64,000 nt of DNA from Sitta carolinensis (taxonomy: Eukaryota; Chordata; Aves; Passeriformes; Sittidae): positions 10,465,234 through 10,529,233 of the forward strand of contig JAVUNC010000019.1 in the NCBI GenBank assembly GCA_032173965.1, read 5' to 3'. How positions within the stretch are numbered: position 1 is the stretch's first letter; the number at the start of each line of letters is the position of its first letter. Shown here piece by piece: positions 62,361 to 64,000 of this stretch. The notes below the pieces were generated by a model that saw only the letters and a list, made by a program, of their open reading frames with translations, did not search any database and was not told the DNA's origin. Both the position numbers and the translations under genes were made by a program.

Positions 62361-64000
62361 ATAAATGACTGGCTTCTGAGAATCCTTCATGATGTTGTAT
62401 TGGTACACTTAAGTATTTGTGCACGAGAATCTATCACCTTGGACTCTATCCTGTGGTAATCTTGTTAGTTTTAATTCTGTCAAATTTATTTGTAATAATC
62501 TTGTAGAAAGACAGGGGTTCAACGCCTCAAAACTGTTTTCTTTTTCCTTTCACTACATTAGCAGTTGTGCTTAATTAAGAGAAGAACTGTTGAGGAGCAC
62601 ACCTGGTGCAGATGCTGGGTGTGCAGCTGCAGTGGGAGCTGCAGGTTGTGCCCTGGATGGCAGGAAATGTCTGGAGGCTCAGGCCAGGGGCCATGATCTG
62701 GTGCCACCCCTTTGCCAAAGAAAGGGTGTGGGGACATGTAGGGCTGGCTGGCTGGTTCATCCAGAGACTGTGGAACCCAAATAAAACAGGAGAAGACCCC
62801 AGACCAAATATCCCCATTTACTAAGGATGTGCAAGGGGCACCAAGAGCAAGCATGAGAGGAACACAGCCTGTGAGGGCACAAAAATCCAGTAGTGCCAGT
62901 GTGACTCCCTGAGAGGTTCCTGAATGGTCAAACAGGAAAGTTTCCTTATCCAGCTGTCTGCAAACTAGAAAGGGATGAGATGGAAGATCAGAGGATGAAA
63001 CTGTAGATTTGCAGGCAGCAGAGGAAGGATAAGCATGCTCCAGCTAGGGGAAAGAGTTCCTTACAAGAATGGGAAAATGGTTACAGAAGGTCTGTAAAGT
63101 GATGATTTAAATGATTAACAGTTGGCATGATTTGTCATGTTTTTGTCAGTCCCAGGAAACCTCTTCTGTGTAATAACAAATAGAGTATCTGTTGTGATCA
63201 GCATTGGGCTTGAAGACTGAAAAAAATTTGTCCCATTTAGTCTGATGACATCAGTGCAGCAAGTGGCAGTTGCCCCACTTATGCTAATATTTATTATGAA
63301 AGTGCTGGGTTATATGAAGTCTACATAGCAAATCTATAAATCTGTGAATTTTCCTAGCAAAATACCCTGTCTTCCAGAATTTGAATAAAATTATTAAATC
63401 TCTCATCAGGAACTTTCTGTTATGCTCCTAACCTCAAAATAACTTTTTGACAAATTTATTTAGTACCTGATGAATATGGTGATTGCATCTATCATAAAAA
63501 TTTTTGAATGGGTAAGATGAACACAGCTTTCTCTGGAATGGAGGTTTAAAATTATTTATCTCAGGCTGTGGGCCCTTTAATAACCTGATATAGTAGGCTA
63601 TAACAAGACCATTGAGCAACAGATGTTATCAGTTTGCTTTATGCCTGAGTAGTTTTTTCAAGATAAAATCCTGTTCTCTAAGAGTAAGGGCTCAAGGAAG
63701 GTCCTGTTGACCACTCTGAAAATTGACTTGGAATGGACACATTTGATGGAAGATGAATAACAGGCTCTGCACAAAAGGAGAGAGAAGGGAGAGAACGTGC
63801 CTTATGGGACATTTTGCATTACCTGAGCATCTGGTCACACTCTGGTCCAGGATCACGTGATGACAACATACCCCTGTGTGTCAGGTGTAGGTTGAGTCTG
63901 AAATCATAAGTACTTCCTCTGTTGAGTTCTTGCTTTTTTCCAGATGTATTTGTTTTGGCTGCCAGCAGACTACTCAAGCTTTTTTGTAGTGATTTATATT
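62361..64000. other. Unassigned DNA to the right edge
   Basis: 62560-62880 stays GC-moderate with short open frames and may be further retroviral sequence, but I recognise no conserved motif. The rest is AT-rich and unremarkable. Confidence 0.4.

Noticed and set aside
1..64000. tRNA, rRNA, CRISPR, operon or prokaryotic-type systems
   Set aside because: None seen. Spliced genes, CpG islands and CR1 elements show a vertebrate nuclear genome, and the repeat arrays are ordinary micro- and minisatellites.

Overview
This is a window of a bird nuclear genome, most likely a passerine. Three things support that: CR1-type LINE tails, compact genes with GT-AG introns and CpG-island promoters, and an intron-containing PIM-like kinase of the kind known to be amplified in songbirds. 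The layout matches the vertebrate APMAP-ACSS1 neighbourhood (human 20p11). There are no tRNA, rRNA or CRISPR features.

Layout. Positions 1-8100 (minus): the first seven coding exons of APMAP, a type II membrane protein with a strictosidine-synthase-like beta-propeller; its last exons lie beyond the left edge. Its CpG-island promoter (about 7640-8420) carries four exact 19-bp GC-box repeats. Positions 8400-12950: intergenic, with a 5'-truncated CR1. Positions 13241-15055 (plus): a five-exon PIM-like serine/threonine kinase in its own CpG island. Its catalytic motifs are complete, but one extra T in the last exon shifts the frame. At 15970-16520 lie decayed last exons of a second PIM copy in the same orientation. 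Positions 20647-47598 (minus): all 14 coding exons of ACSS1, mitochondrial acetyl-CoA synthetase, every junction in phase, giving a 674-residue protein. Positions 47.6-52.8 kb: ACSS1 promoter, minisatellites and intergenic DNA. Positions 52.85-54.3 kb: a second strong CpG island with ZNF143-type promoter motifs and a plus-strand splice donor, probably the promoter of the next gene (ENTPD6 by synteny, not proven). Positions 54.3-64 kb: probable long first intron or intergenic DNA with simple repeats and a decayed retroviral pol fragment at 61.5-62.4 kb.

The genes do not form a functional unit. APMAP and ACSS1 are conserved neighbours with unrelated biochemistry (membrane arylesterase-like protein; acetate activation in the matrix). 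The PIM copies sit between them and are the lineage-specific, evolving part of the window. I found no convincing new biological system. The most informative points are the frameshifted PIM copy with its relic neighbour, a GC-AG intron in APMAP, and the repeat-rich promoter architecture.
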